NCBI GenBank assembly: GCA_037178625.1
Contig: JAWZXG010000026.1
Coordinates: forward strand, 62,001-126,000
Direction: 5' to 3'
DNA: 64,000 bases
DNA from: Skeletonema tropicum
Lineage: Eukaryota > Bacillariophyta > Thalassiosirophyceae > Thalassiosirales > Thalassiosiraceae
The notes under the pieces were generated by a model. It was not told where the DNA came from. It was given only the letters and a program-made list of their open reading frames with translations, and did no database searches. Position numbers and translations under genes: made by a program. Of this stretch, positions 10,230 to 20,544 are shown piece after piece. The first letter of the stretch is position 1; the number at the start of each line of letters is the position of its first letter.

Positions 10230-10724
10230 TAGTACCCCATCACAAAACCACCATGCCGCTATCAGAAGTACAACGCCATTAACACCAGCTACCTTACACC
10301 TACTGACCCCCCAATATTGTTCCTAGACCCATTTTTTACGTAGAATCGAATGGTGCAGTCGGAAGGTCTCGATACTTAGCGTGTGGCGACGTATTTGGTC
10401 ACTAAATGAAAATTCGTCATAATTCGAGCATACGTCAGAGGGTCAATGAGGGTCAATTAATCCGTGTTATCATGGATGCCATGGAGTAACACCCCAGCAT
10501 ATCCTTCATGTGACTATCATTAATGAATGCCGCCGGTAATTTGTGGGAGATCATCCTTCGTAACTCCCATTATTGAGGTTCTGAACACCCTTACGGCACC
10601 CATCAAGATGCTGCAAGCGACATAAATGTCTTCAATTAATATGATATCAAGGCTTACACAACAATATCTTATTATGAAATCCTACATCATGTATTTAATC
10701 TGCATGGGAGACTATGTTTATGCT
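10230..10724 (+). repeat. Diverged interspersed repeat, inverted relative to ~35830-36320
   Basis: Read against the reverse complement of 35830-36320 there is continuous, clearly diverged similarity: for example AACACCAGCTACCTTACACC against AACACCGGCAACCTTACGTC, TTTTACGTAGAATCGAATGG against TTTCAACGCAGAATCCAATGG, and ATATCCTTCATGTGACTATC against ATATCCTTCATATAACTATC. The repeat ends at about 10724, exactly where homology to the oxygenase gene begins. Confidence 0.65.
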
Positions 10725-13515
10725 AAGGATGAGATTGAGAAGGAGCGGAGGAAGAAGTTGGAAGCGGAGGAGGAGGAGAAGGAGAGACTTCAGCTAGAGC
10801 GAAGGTCCCCCAATAGGGACGATACTAGTGAGGAGGAAGATGATGATATGGAGGAGGATGAGGAGTGTATACAGACAAGCACCGCATATGCAGCAGCGGC
10901 GGCAGCGACGGTGGGCAACAATCCGCATCCGGCAGCATTATTCGATGCCAACCTCAACTTTGTAGGGGTTGGTCGTGGCAGCGGCAGCAGCGGCCGAGTG
11001 TCGACATCACTTCCACGCAGTGGTAGCGGTAGTGGCGCCATCGGCAATGATAATGGAGGAAGTGCGTTTGATCAATATAGCGTCCAATTCCCCATGAGAG
11101 GCGGTGGAGGCGGCGGCGGTGGACGCATCATGGGGGGATTAGATTTAGTCAAGGAGGAAACACAATCACAATTGGGGGGATCGACTTGTCCAAGTCGATC
11201 ACAGCAGGATTCATTAACGACACCAACGACGAGTCATCATTCCAATAGTCATCATTCCAATCCACCGTCGTCGTTGCCGCATTCATCATCGTTACAACCA
11301 ATTCCTTCTCAACAGATGTTATCAACTACCAACCACAATAACCACCACAACCCCACCGCTACACCCTCCCCCCTACACCAAATCAACCAAGAACACATCT
11401 CCTCCATAATCAACCTAAAACTCCTCGTCGCCAACCAACAAGCCATGCTTGACGCACTCTCCTCCAAATTACATCATGCCGAATTGACCAATAATATTCT
11501 CACGAGTGAGAATGAGATTTTGGCCAAGAATAATGAGATGCAGCAGGTGCAGTTGATTCAGTTGAAGAGGGAGGTTATGGAGATGAAACGGGAGTTGAAT
11601 AATGGATTGAATGTTGGTGGTGGTGGTGGGAGAGTGTCACTGTTGGGTGGTATCAACAGTGGTGAGTTGGCGTCATTATCCTCCATCGGACTGCACTGTC
11701 TCACACTTTTTCACCGCGCTATGGCCAAAGACAATAAAGAGGTTGATGCAAGAGCAGATGGTGATGCAGAGGGAGATTGCGCAGGTGGATAGGAGTGGTA
11801 ACAAGAGGAAGGGTGGTGAGGATGGTAATCGTGTTGGTGATGGAGTTGGTAGTGGAAGTGAGGGTATGTCGAAGATCAGTAAGGTTGAGGATAGTAGTAG
11901 TAGTAGCGATGAAGGTGGTAGCAACAATGTTGTAGTGGATGTGGAAGAGGAAGAAGTGACGTTAGAGGTTCCACCGCCGCGAGAGGAAGAAACAATGGAA
12001 GAGGTTTTACCACTGCCGGAGAAGAAGGTTGTGGTAGCAACTTCTTCTTCTTTGAACGCTTCACCTGATTCTTCAAGCATTGGGGAGAAGCAGAAGCAAC
12101 AGCAAAAGTCCATAGATGTTGTCACCGCATCTGACCTGATGCTTCATCACCATGCTCCACCTAAAACATCATCGTCACCGGAGACTCCATTGGACTTCCT
12201 TCGAAACAAGAAGACAAGAATCACAGACCAAGCATTCGAACGACACTTGGTAGTTGTAGCATCAACAGCAACGTTGACGTTGCCTCCCCCACCAGGATCC
12301 GATTCAGGTAGAAGCAGGTTGTCTGCAAGCAGTAGCAGGGCCTCGAAGAAGACCAATGTCATCCCATCTATGCAAGATACTTCAGGACCATCCAGACTGT
12401 CTCTCAAGAATATCCGCAAGACAAGATTTGCAGACCAACATGGACGACTTTACGCGTCGTCTCAAGGGTCAGCTCGACTCTCATCCTCCCTATCTGGATC
12501 CGGCCGTATTATCCGAGGAGGAGGAGTAGGATCGTCCTCTAGTGCCAAGACATTATCCGAAGCGGGTAGTGGATCCTCCGCTCGAGGAAGTAATGCGACA
12601 GTCGAACCAGTGCGGTACAAATCCCAAATCGCCTCCTCGAACAAATTGTTTGGCGATGCCAACGTACTAAGGGGATTAGTTACACGTTTGGGTATCTCCA
12701 GTCGACTTTCCAGACGAGGTGATCATTCCTCCATGCGTGTCGAGGACCTATCCAAGGAGTTAATCCCCATCGTCGGTGCACCCAAGTTCTGTGCCATGAT
12801 CTACAACGTCCTATCTCCCGAAGAATGTGCGGAGTTGATCCGTCGGGCCAAGATGGAACAGTTTGATGAAGTTAGTTATTCTCGATGTTCTTCGGAGGGG
12901 GGAGCGCTGATTGTTTCGTCGTGTTGCAAGCGTTGTCGATTGGGTGATTCGGATTTGGCTGTGTCGTTGTTGGCACGGGTTTCGGATGCGTTGAAGGGGA
13001 CGGCGTTGGAGGGGGCGTTTCAGAGGAGACCTTCGGTGGATGATTATGAGGAGGAGGAGGATGAATAGGTAGGAGGGGTGGGAGAAGCAGATGGTAGTGT
13101 CATGAAAGGAAAGAGGGCGGGTGTATGTGTCACCAGGGTAACGGAACAGTTCAATGTCATTCGATATGATGTAGGGGAATTCTTTGAACCTCATCGTGAT
13201 ACCACATTTCGATCTGGGACGGAGGTTTCACGTCTCACTCTTCAGGTCTTTCTGAATGATAAATTCAGTGGAGGAACGACAAGCATCCGACAGGGCAAGA
13301 AATTCTTAGATCTCAAAACCAAGACGGGGAGTGTACTAGTACTACTCATGGATCAAGAATTGCGACGGGAGGAGTGCTACGTTGTTAGTGGAAAGAAGTA
13401 TGTCATCCGAGCGGATGTCATGTACAATGAATGTAAGGTTGATGCGGCCACGGCTGTGACTGAGAGTGCCTACACTAGAGAGAGTGGATACACCAGAGAA
13501 ACGAATCCACTGTAG
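10725..13515 (+). pseudogene. 5'-truncated, broken copy of the 2OG-oxygenase-like gene
   Basis: Homologous to residues ~145-1045 of the gene at 4024-7161 but lacking its start, the first ~144 residues and its promoter. Homology begins at AAGGATGAG (10725). Lesions: about 120 bp of coding sequence replaced by a 53-bp filler at 11686-11738, which shifts frame (first frame ends at 11792, second resumes at about 11739); an AAG-to-TAG nonsense codon at 13066-13068; and contraction of the terminal repeat. It also has 59 in-frame codons (11148-11324) absent from the intact copy. The HRD motif and the Arg at the distal-His position are the same as in the intact copy, so that substitution predates the duplication. 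Confidence 0.85.
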
Positions 13516-14185
13516 ATGTTGTTATGACGTTTCAGGTTAGAGGCTATAGAATGGAACTGTGTACATTAAAACATTCATAATGCATCAATTGTTTTAGGAG
13601 TATTCTGCTTGAAGTGGCCTCTTCACATTTAAGTTGCACTCATAATATCTTCGTGTATTATTAAGTCTCGGGCGACTCCTCAGCAGTGCCCTCTTCCCCT
13701 CACTCTTCTTCGTCATTGTCGTTGCCATCAGCAGCAGTCTCCTTTTTGTCACCCTTGGAATCAACAGCATCCTCACCGTCTTCCTTTTCTACACTTGCTA
13801 CATTGGGATCATTCGCCTCGTCATCAAAATGATTCTCTTCAGTACCAGCCTCTTTCGACCCATCCACGAACTTCAGCTCTGATAATTCCTCGTTAATTTC
13901 ACCCAACCGATCTGGTTCACTTGGAGTCGACCGCTTCTTCTTCGCCTTCCTACTCTTTGCCTTGGGAGCAACGCCCTCCCTTCCACCCCCAACACCAGCA
14001 TCCTTCTCCGGAGGATCAATCGGTGTTTCACCCGTAGTACAAATCCGAATAAACAACCCCTCCGCCTCGGCAGCACCCACAACATCCCCCCTCCTCCGAC
14101 AAACCATGGCAGTCTTCAACGCATCCTCCGCCTTCATCACAACCTCATTCGCCACATCCTCTGGCAGATTCTGAATCAACCCCAC
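10725..14185 (-). repeat. Right arm of the inverted duplication
   Basis: Reverse-complement partner of 3348-6735. Here the LRR gene is complete and continues beyond the arm to 15511, whereas the oxygenase gene is cut at 10725. Outside both arms the flanking sequences are unrelated. Confidence 0.9.
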
Positions 14186-15511
14186 CAATTCCTCCTGCAG
14201 TCCCAACACCAAACTCTCATCTCCCGGATCACTCGCATTAAACTCCAACATTTTACTCAACAGGGCACGTATCGAACTTGACTTGGGTATCCCATTCTTC
14301 TTCAAATCCAAAGTTCTCAAAACATGATTGTGCCGCAGCGCCGCCGCAAACGCTCCTGCACCCTCCACACCCACCCGATTCTCCCCCAACCCCAATGCCA
14401 CCAAAGTCGAATTCCCCCGTGCCAACGCCGCCGCCAAAGCCGATGCACCGCGTGGTCCAATATCATTCTGTCCCAAAAACAACTCCTTGATACTCTTATT
14501 AAATTTCAACAAGTGGGCAATATACTTGGCACCCTCATCGGTAATAAAGTTTCCTGGCAACCAAACCTCAGTCACATTTGTATTCCTCATTAAATTATCA
14601 CATAATACCTTGATATCCGCATCATACAAATTTTTGGACTGAAGCCAAATACCAGTAATCGTCGGATCATTCTCGGAAAGTTGTTCCATCAACTCACGTG
14701 AAAAGTAGGATGCCGAAGTTTCTTCATCATCGGCAAATGCGCCCGTTAAAAAGTCCCCCACGGAGGTTAAGAGCATGTGTTTGAATTTGGAGGATTGTTT
14801 CCAAAAATCGGCAGAGTCGGGTGCTGTGTTGTTTGTGCCACGTAGTTTGGTAATGTTGGTGGTACGGTAGGGGGATTTACGGGGGTGGGAGTGCCCTTGT
14901 TTTTGACCACCGAGTTTACGACTGGTTGGTTTGTTGTTGGTTTTGGAGGAGGAGGAGGAGGATTTGTTAGTGCGGAAGGGTGGACTGGTTAGGCCAAAGA
15001 TGCCCTTTTTTTTCTTCGTGTCAGCGCCGCCGCTGGCTAGGGCTGATTCGTGATTGTTGGGATGATGAGGCTGTTTCAATGATTGAGAAAATTCATCCTC
15101 ATGAAGAAGTGACGATGTCTGTTGGTTATTGTTCGATTCTTCCGTATCGTCCTCAGCAGCAGTTGTTGTTGGCTCTACTGGTTCAGTATTCAAGAGAGCA
15201 CTCTTTAAATTCCTCCGTTGATTATCCGCATCGAGTGGAGAAATTTTACAATCTTCAACAAATTCATCCGAGGACTTCTCGCCACCTCCTGGTGAAGCTG
15301 GAGCTGGAGCTGACATTGCCTCCGTTTCGGATAGTTTGGCTTGTGGTGCCCCGCCCTTTGATTCAGTATCTTTGGGCTGATCTACATCAGCATCATTGAT
15401 ATCTTTATTCGTGTTCTCGTCGTCTGCAGCCTCTGCGGAATCTTTTTGAGTGGCCCCATCGGCTAGAGTTTTAGGCTCTGTTGCAACGGCGGCATCATTT
15501 TCCGTTGACAT
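13700..15511 (-). CDS. Leucine-rich repeat (RI-type) protein with acidic disordered ends
   Basis: 603 residues from ATG at 15511. Residues ~1-280 are low complexity (Ala, Asp, Glu, Ser, Asn). About four ribonuclease-inhibitor-type LRRs follow at residues ~280-430: ITGIWLQSKNLYDADIKVL, VTEVWLPGNFITDEGAKYI, IKELFLGQNDIGPRGASAL, LVALGLGENRVGVEGAGAF and LRTLDLKKNGIPKSS. Each has the LxxLxLxxNxI.xxG pattern used for protein binding. The C-terminus (from ~residue 510) is Lys-rich and then Glu/Asp-rich. No catalytic domain, signal peptide or membrane segment is evident. It is convergent with the broken oxygenase copy. The C-terminal ~160 residues are duplicated at 3348-3837. Function beyond a binding scaffold is not inferable. 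Confidence 0.85.
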   Translation of the reverse strand: MSTENDAAVATEPKTLADGATQKDSAEAADDENTNKDINDADVDQPKDTESKGGAPQAKLSETEAMSAPAPASPGGGEKSSDEFVEDCKISPLDADNQRRNLKSALLNTEPVEPTTTAAEDDTEESNNNQQTSSLLHEDEFSQSLKQPHHPNNHESALASGGADTKKKKGIFGLTSPPFRTNKSSSSSSKTNNKPTSRKLGGQKQGHSHPRKSPYRTTNITKLRGTNNTAPDSADFWKQSSKFKHMLLTSVGDFLTGAFADDEETSASYFSRELMEQLSENDPTITGIWLQSKNLYDADIKVLCDNLMRNTNVTEVWLPGNFITDEGAKYIAHLLKFNKSIKELFLGQNDIGPRGASALAAALARGNSTLVALGLGENRVGVEGAGAFAAALRHNHVLRTLDLKKNGIPKSSSIRALLSKMLEFNASDPGDESLVLGLQEELVGLIQNLPEDVANEVVMKAEDALKTAMVCRRRGDVVGAAEAEGLFIRICTTGETPIDPPEKDAGVGGGREGVAPKAKSRKAKKKRSTPSEPDRLGEINEELSELKFVDGSKEAGTEENHFDDEANDPNVASVEKEDGEDAVDSKGDKKETAADGNDNDEEE

Positions 15512-15800
15512 TATTGCAGAGTGTATTGGTGTAATATTCAGATCGTGATATGATTCTTTTGCGGATGCCTACTTGATATCTTTTTGTGATGTAGGTAATT
15601 TGATGTGGCTGATGTACTTCCTCAACAATAATTCCAGAACGCTTCTCCTCCTACAAAGCTATTTTTGAATACTGTATCTCGAGCCGAATATTGATCATGT
15701 AACGATGTGGATACTCCTATCAATAAAGACAAACCACTGTTGTAAAGCTAAAGGTACTAAAGGTTGCATGCAACACTATCACATGAAGACGTTGAACGTG
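15512..15800. other. Intergenic, upstream of the LRR gene
   Basis: Presumed promoter region of the LRR gene on the minus strand, lying between its ATG and the left end of the long-TIR element. No ORF or repeat was recognised. Confidence 0.5.
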
Positions 15801-18800
15801 AAATTTTACAGTTCTCAGATCTTGGGGATTCATCATTTTTGAGCGGGTCCGAAATCGAAAAGGCCTCGTTCGAATCGAATATTGAAGCTAGATAAATCAC
15901 TTATTGAATGTGGCCAATAGTGTGATATTCGAAGATGCAAACTGTCACGTTCACGACATCGACGACAATGGAATCTAACTCTACGTCCTCTTGCGAGTAT
16001 GCCATGTATTCGTCCGCTGTTGTGGCTATCATACTTTTCGAGATATGGCCATTTCAAATTTTTTATTCGGCTGTTGGCTGCCGACGGATGTCGATGGGGC
16101 CTCTATCTTATATGGCTTGTATGTGCCCATCTAGGTCGACACATCATCATTTGCAGCATCCACACTCGCTCTACTATCTATCCGATAGACTCCAGAAGCT
16201 TCATGACACATAAAAAGTCATACAAGTATGTGTCCTTGTGCCTTCTATCGGATGTGTATTTACGGAGGCTTTGAACCGATAGTGACATCATTGAGGCAGT
16301 ATGAATGGTATTCTTGCGGTGTTATGCATTTTGGGCGGTGTTGGTAATGGTTCAGGTTGTTTGGCAATGCCATTGCTAACAGATGCTCGAGTATGTATAC
16401 TTCGTATTCGATTTAAAAATGATTTTGCAAAGAAACCATCACTTCAATGCATCCTACTTAGGAGATGTCATCGCTGTCCTCAGGGGCGTTGCAAAAAGCA
16501 ACTCGGAAAGCAGTTGCCTATTTATTCAAGAATAATCCTACTTTGCGCCATCAACTCTTCACCGACAAAACTCTTGCTATTATTCTTCGGGATGTATGTG
16601 GTTTCGTCGATATCGATGCCGATACAGTGTCAAAGGCCTTTGCGTCGGGCGGAGAGACCAAGTACCCAATGAAATTGAAGGACATGGGTATTGAATACAG
16701 TGGAGATGGTATTCTTTTCGTGTATAAGGCACACAGGCTCCCGGATGGACAATATTTCTCTGCAATTGGTTGGTTTAATTCAGTCGACGAAGCACAAGTA
16801 GTTCACCCCGATGTCCGTAGGAAGCTGACGAACATTCAATGACGGCGAAGTGAAAGCTGCATTCCAGAAGCATTTAGACAAGAATCGCAAGAAGAAAGGC
16901 AAGGCTAGAAGAACGAATAAGCGTCCATCATCATCATCATCATTGGAGAAACAGAAACCACCGCCAAAGAAATTGGATGCAAAAACCTCAGCCTCAGATA
17001 CCGCTCCAGTCGAACAAGAGCAAGAGAAGGCATCGGAGGAACAGCCAGCAGAAGTTCATCGCCCTGCCGCACCTACGCCAGAATTATCGACCAATACTCC
17101 TCTACCAGCTGCCACCGCTGCCACCGCTACACCAGAGTCAAATGAATGTACGGTGACATTTTTTATTGGAAGCATGTGCGGGACAATGACAATAGATGTC
17201 GGCTCAGCGATGTACAAAACATTGTCTAGATATTGCGTGCAGGATCGACGAGTCGAAGAAGTCCACAATGAAGAAGTACGCGAGATGGAGAGTGAAGAAA
17301 CAGATCAACATCAACATGCTTCCTTGTTGGATTTTCGAAATATTACTTTACTCCCTGGTTTGATTCTGCGATGCAACCTGACCCACTGTTTGGCTCGAAA
17401 AGTCATGGTCAAAGGCACGGCTTTTCGTGCAGCTATCTTACTTGATGAAGAAGGAGCTGGATGAAATGATGGCTGGTGATAAATGGAAAGAATTGCCGGA
17501 ATTCAGTGATTACATAGCCTCGCTAGATGGATTACCGAGTCTAGGTGATGTCAAGAAGGGGGGATTGGAGTTCATGACAAAGGCGGTGGATCTTTTCTTC
17601 AAGAAAGACAAGAATAGCTCTATCAAGCATATTTATACGCATTGGACATCTCAAATGATACTGGTCTATATCATCGGTGGAGATCCGGAGTTGGCTCGCG
17701 AATTCATCCGTTGGCTCAACGCTTGTAGAGATGGGGCGCTAGCAGCCGGTAGATTTGAATGGTCGCAGAAGGAAATTGAGCTGGAGAACCATATAAAACA
17801 TACGGCGAAAGCCATGAAGTCTGCATAGGCGAGGTCATGATGTGCGCGACACAGAATTCCAATCCGGTCGAGATATTGAAAGATCCATTCATTGCAAAAA
17901 TCATCGATCCACTTCTAGCATCCCAACACTCAGAGAGTGTGATAAACTTCCTTGATAAATCAACTTGGCAGGAAGGGGATTATGAACCTGTCCGCCGTCA
18001 AATCTGTGAAGTAATTGTTCGCCATGCTTTGAACCAGCAATGGGTAGAGTGCATGGTGCAAAATATCAACTTCATGTCAAGGACCAATGTGAAAGAGAAT
18101 CGAAGGACTGCTCGTGTGGTCGTTAACTCCATCTCCAACCTACCCTTCAATCGCGAGTCTGTCGACAAGAACAAGAAGAGAGAAGAAAAGCCAACTATGA
18201 AAGAAAAGCTGAAAGTCAAACGAGTGAATGGTGCGGAACGCAATACTGGCCTCTTCGCTCATGTTCAGGGACTCTTTGAAGAAGCCGAGGTAGCAGTGGC
18301 GGAAGTCGGGAACGAGACGCTCAATGTGATCGTTGACCATTACCGTAATCCCAACGAGAAAACAAGCGCTGTCGAAAGGGAGACGAAAGTAGAAGAATTT
18401 GAGGCTGCCACTGAAAAGCCGAGGAACATCACCAAGGCTCAACGCAGCGGAAAGATTGATATTCCTGTTTCTGTGGGAGGAGGCATACCACTCATTCACT
18501 TTGCCGCGACCCGAAAGAACGAAGAAATTGTGCGAAAAGAGATTGCTCATCGTAGAATCAAACTTGATGGCAAAGAGCTGAAATTGAATGAAGAACCTCT
18601 GATGACAATGGCACTTGCCCAGATGAAGGATGAACTAAGAAAGGACGAGGCTGCGATACTTGCTCGCGATGATAAGGTAAGAGCTGGAGGTACAACGTGG
18701 ACAAAAATTAACACGGTTCAACCACAATCTGATGAAATGCAAGCAGATGTCAACAACTACCTCGCACGCAGGGATAGTAATAACGACTAATAGCATACAT

Positions 18801-19082
18801 GTACATCAAACATCCGTCGGCAGCCAACAGCCGAATAAAAAATTTGAAATGACCACATCTCGAAAAGTATGATAGCCACAACAGCGGTCGAATACATGGC
18901 ATACTCGCAAAAGGATGTAGAATGAGATTCCGGTGCGATTCATGTGCCGAGCAACTCATTCGACTCACTACACGTTGGCCTCGTCTCGCTAACTAACGCT
19001 CTAGCTTTAATTGAGTTTTAAACGAGGCCTTCAAACGAATGAGAAAAAGATGAATTCCCGGGATCTGAGAAGTGTAAATTTG
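15801..19082. mobile_element. Long-TIR DNA transposon of unrecognised family
   Basis: Bases 15801-16092 and 18809-19082 are imperfect inverted copies of one another over about 280 bp. The inner ~110 bp are nearly identical (for example GCGAGTATGCCATGTATTCG, TGTTGTGGCTATCATACTTT, CGGCTGTTGGCTGCCGACGG). The outer parts are more diverged and start (A)AATTTTACAGTTCTCAGAT. Between them lies one frameshifted coding region (16465-18790). A target-site duplication could not be identified; the right end is immediately followed by a Helitron-like element at 19086, which may have removed the flank. Confidence 0.75.
16465..18790 (+). pseudogene. Frameshifted protein gene carried by the long-TIR element
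   Basis: Four consecutive ORFs (16465-16842, 16850-17464, 17427-17828, 17837-18790) read as one ancestral protein of about 770 residues broken by three frameshifts near 16828-16840, 17425-17460 and 17815-17836. The stop/start gaps are too short for introns. The N-terminal part has a globular look (TRKAVAYLFKNNPTLRHQLF, YSGDGILFVYKAHRLPDGQ), followed by a Lys/Ser/Pro/Ala linker. A central helical region includes IYTHWTSQMILVYIIGGDP, and the C-terminal part is charged and helical (RRTARVVVNSISNLPFNRES). I do not recognise any named transposase domain or an obvious DDE triad. Its position between long inverted repeats suggests a transposition protein or a passenger gene. Confidence 0.6.
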
Positions 19083-19107
19083 AGATCTAAATAATGAGAG
19101 GAGCTAA

Positions 19108-19221
19108 GTCGTTCGTTCTGTCGTTCTGTCGGTCGTTCGTTCTGTCGTTCTGTCGGTCGGTCGTTCTGTCGTTCTGTCGGTCGGTCGGTCGGTCGGTCGG
19201 TCGGTCGTTCTGTCGTTCTGT
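19108..19221 (+). repeat. GTTCTGTC/GGTCG simple repeat
   Basis: Tandem GTCGTTCTGTCGTTCTGTCG and (GGTC)n units inside the 5' part of the Helitron-like element. The same repeat with fewer units is at 30116-30171 in the second copy, so length varies between copies. ORFs running through it on either strand are artefacts of the repeat. Confidence 0.85.
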
Positions 19222-19375
19222 CCGGGCCCTTTGGCGTGTCCTTTGGCCTTCACGGGCATTTTCGATCGACTCTTTCTTTGATTGGCTTGATTTGACCCCT
19301 TGCCCCCCCCCGTTTTTAGAGTTTTCGATTGACTCTTTCTTTGATTGCCTTAGAAAGAACACGGATTCGGAACAA

Positions 19376-19761
19376 TGTTCTACCCAGAACACGGCGTTTC
19401 TTACACAGGTATCTACTCTCAAGGGGAGGTGCAATGTGATACCACCCTATCCTCTGCCGAGATCAACCTTCATCTCCAAACACACCTCATCCATGTCTCC
19501 AACATCCTCAACAACGTACAGGAGGATTTGGATGATGCAAAGACCACGATCGAACAGGTCAATTGCTCCTTGACTAACTGGAAAACAAAATTTGATATTG
19601 TGTGTAACTTAGCACAGAGTTCTGGGGTCGATCTTGAAACCCTCAACAATATCAGAAATGAACATGATACTCTTACATTGTACAACAAGGCTCTCACTTC
19701 TAACGTCAATTACATCACCACTTTCACCAACATTAAGAAGGAATCCGAGAGTGGGTACTAA
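19376..19761 (+). CDS. Hypothetical coiled-coil-like protein inside the Helitron-like element
   Basis: 128 residues from ATG at 19376, without low-complexity bias. The central part has helical spacing (HVSNILNNVQEDLDDAKTTI, LETLNNIRNEHDTLTLYNKA). No homologue is recognised. The sequence is absent from the shorter element copy at 30095-30445, so it is probably captured host or other mobile-element sequence. The 300 bp after its TAA are AT-rich and resemble a 3' flank. Whether it is expressed is unknown. Confidence 0.35.
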
Positions 19762-20121
19762 CTCTGCCAAATCATACTAAAAGTCCTGTAGAATATTATT
19801 TCACCAAATGATTTACGTCTCGATCTAATTTCTTCCTACCTGTCTTCAATCGTTTCCACACGTTCACATTAAACCTCTTCATAGATAATCCCTCTCACAT
19901 AAATCAATATTCTCCCAACCGTTTCTCAGTAATCACTACACAGCATTCGTAGAAGGCAATGTACAACCTTTATTACATAATTATTAAAGTGTTACATAAC
20001 GTACTATTTGAATACTGCTATGTATATAAGTAGACACAATCAATATCGTAGTAGATAGCCGGTGCCTCCTCTCTTATTTAGAAAACCCGCGCAGCGGCTA
20101 GACGAGCGTCAGCGAGGCTAG

Positions 20122-20453
20122 TGTAAAAAGATTGGCAGATGCAAAACAGCGGGAGCCAAAAAACTTGATGGCGACGGAGGGCGGAGGGGCTGAATGACAT
20201 TAGAAGAATCTCAGACCCCATGTTGACGAGGTCACGAGGGGTCCGGAGCCCCAAGGATAAAAAATTACAAGAACAGAAAATTTCTAAAAGAGCCCATAAA
20301 GAGCCAAATTGTCTCATGTCCACCCACGAATCAAAGTGGGACGGCGGACAGACGGTTCACGCATCATCATCCACCTTCTCATTCTTTTTTTAGAGGGGCA
20401 AAATCGACCTAAACCATGGGATTATTGCCGTAGTAATGATACTACACACCTCT
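20122..20453. other. Intergenic
   Basis: No gene or repeat recognised; the stretch runs from the Helitron-like 3' end to an inverted repeat. Confidence 0.5.
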
Positions 20454-20544
20454 AATTCACCCCTCATGTGGACCCCTCTTGATATGTTCCTCTTCACACT
20501 CTTTTGAATCACATATCCAGAGGGGTCCACATGAGGGGTAAATT
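20454..20544. repeat. 91-bp palindromic hairpin
   Basis: Arms of 26 bp: 20454-20479 (AATTCACCCCTCATGTGGAC then CCCTCT) and 20519-20544, complementary at 25 of 26 positions, with a ~39-base loop. This could be a tiny MITE or an extruding hairpin; the flanks show no clear target duplication. Confidence 0.75.

Larger units (their letters stand above)
19086..20121 (+). mobile_element. Helitron-like element, copy 1, with extra internal sequence
   Basis: Shares its 5' end (TCTAAATAATGAGAGGAGC) and 3' end (CCCGCGCAGCGGC ... GCGAGGCTAG) with the copy at 30095-30445. Both copies begin TC after an A and end CTAG before a T, and the 3' end is GC-rich with a small GACG/CGTC stem. Those are Helitron end rules: 5' TC, 3' CTRR with a nearby hairpin, insertion between A and T, no TIRs or target duplication. 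Compared with copy 2 it has about 700 bp of extra sequence (about 19354-20080) containing an ORF, as expected of fragment capture. No Rep/helicase is present, so it would be non-autonomous. Confidence 0.5.

Noticed and set aside
11148..11324. 177-bp arm difference as an intron
   Set aside because: It starts with GT but the 3' border is TCA, not AG, at any equivalent alignment, and the segment is in frame and without stops.
19087..19573. ORFs on both strands through the GTCGG repeat (Arg-Gln-Asn-Asp and Ser-Phe-Cys repeats)
   Set aside because: Simple-repeat artefacts that vary with repeat number between the two Helitron-like copies.
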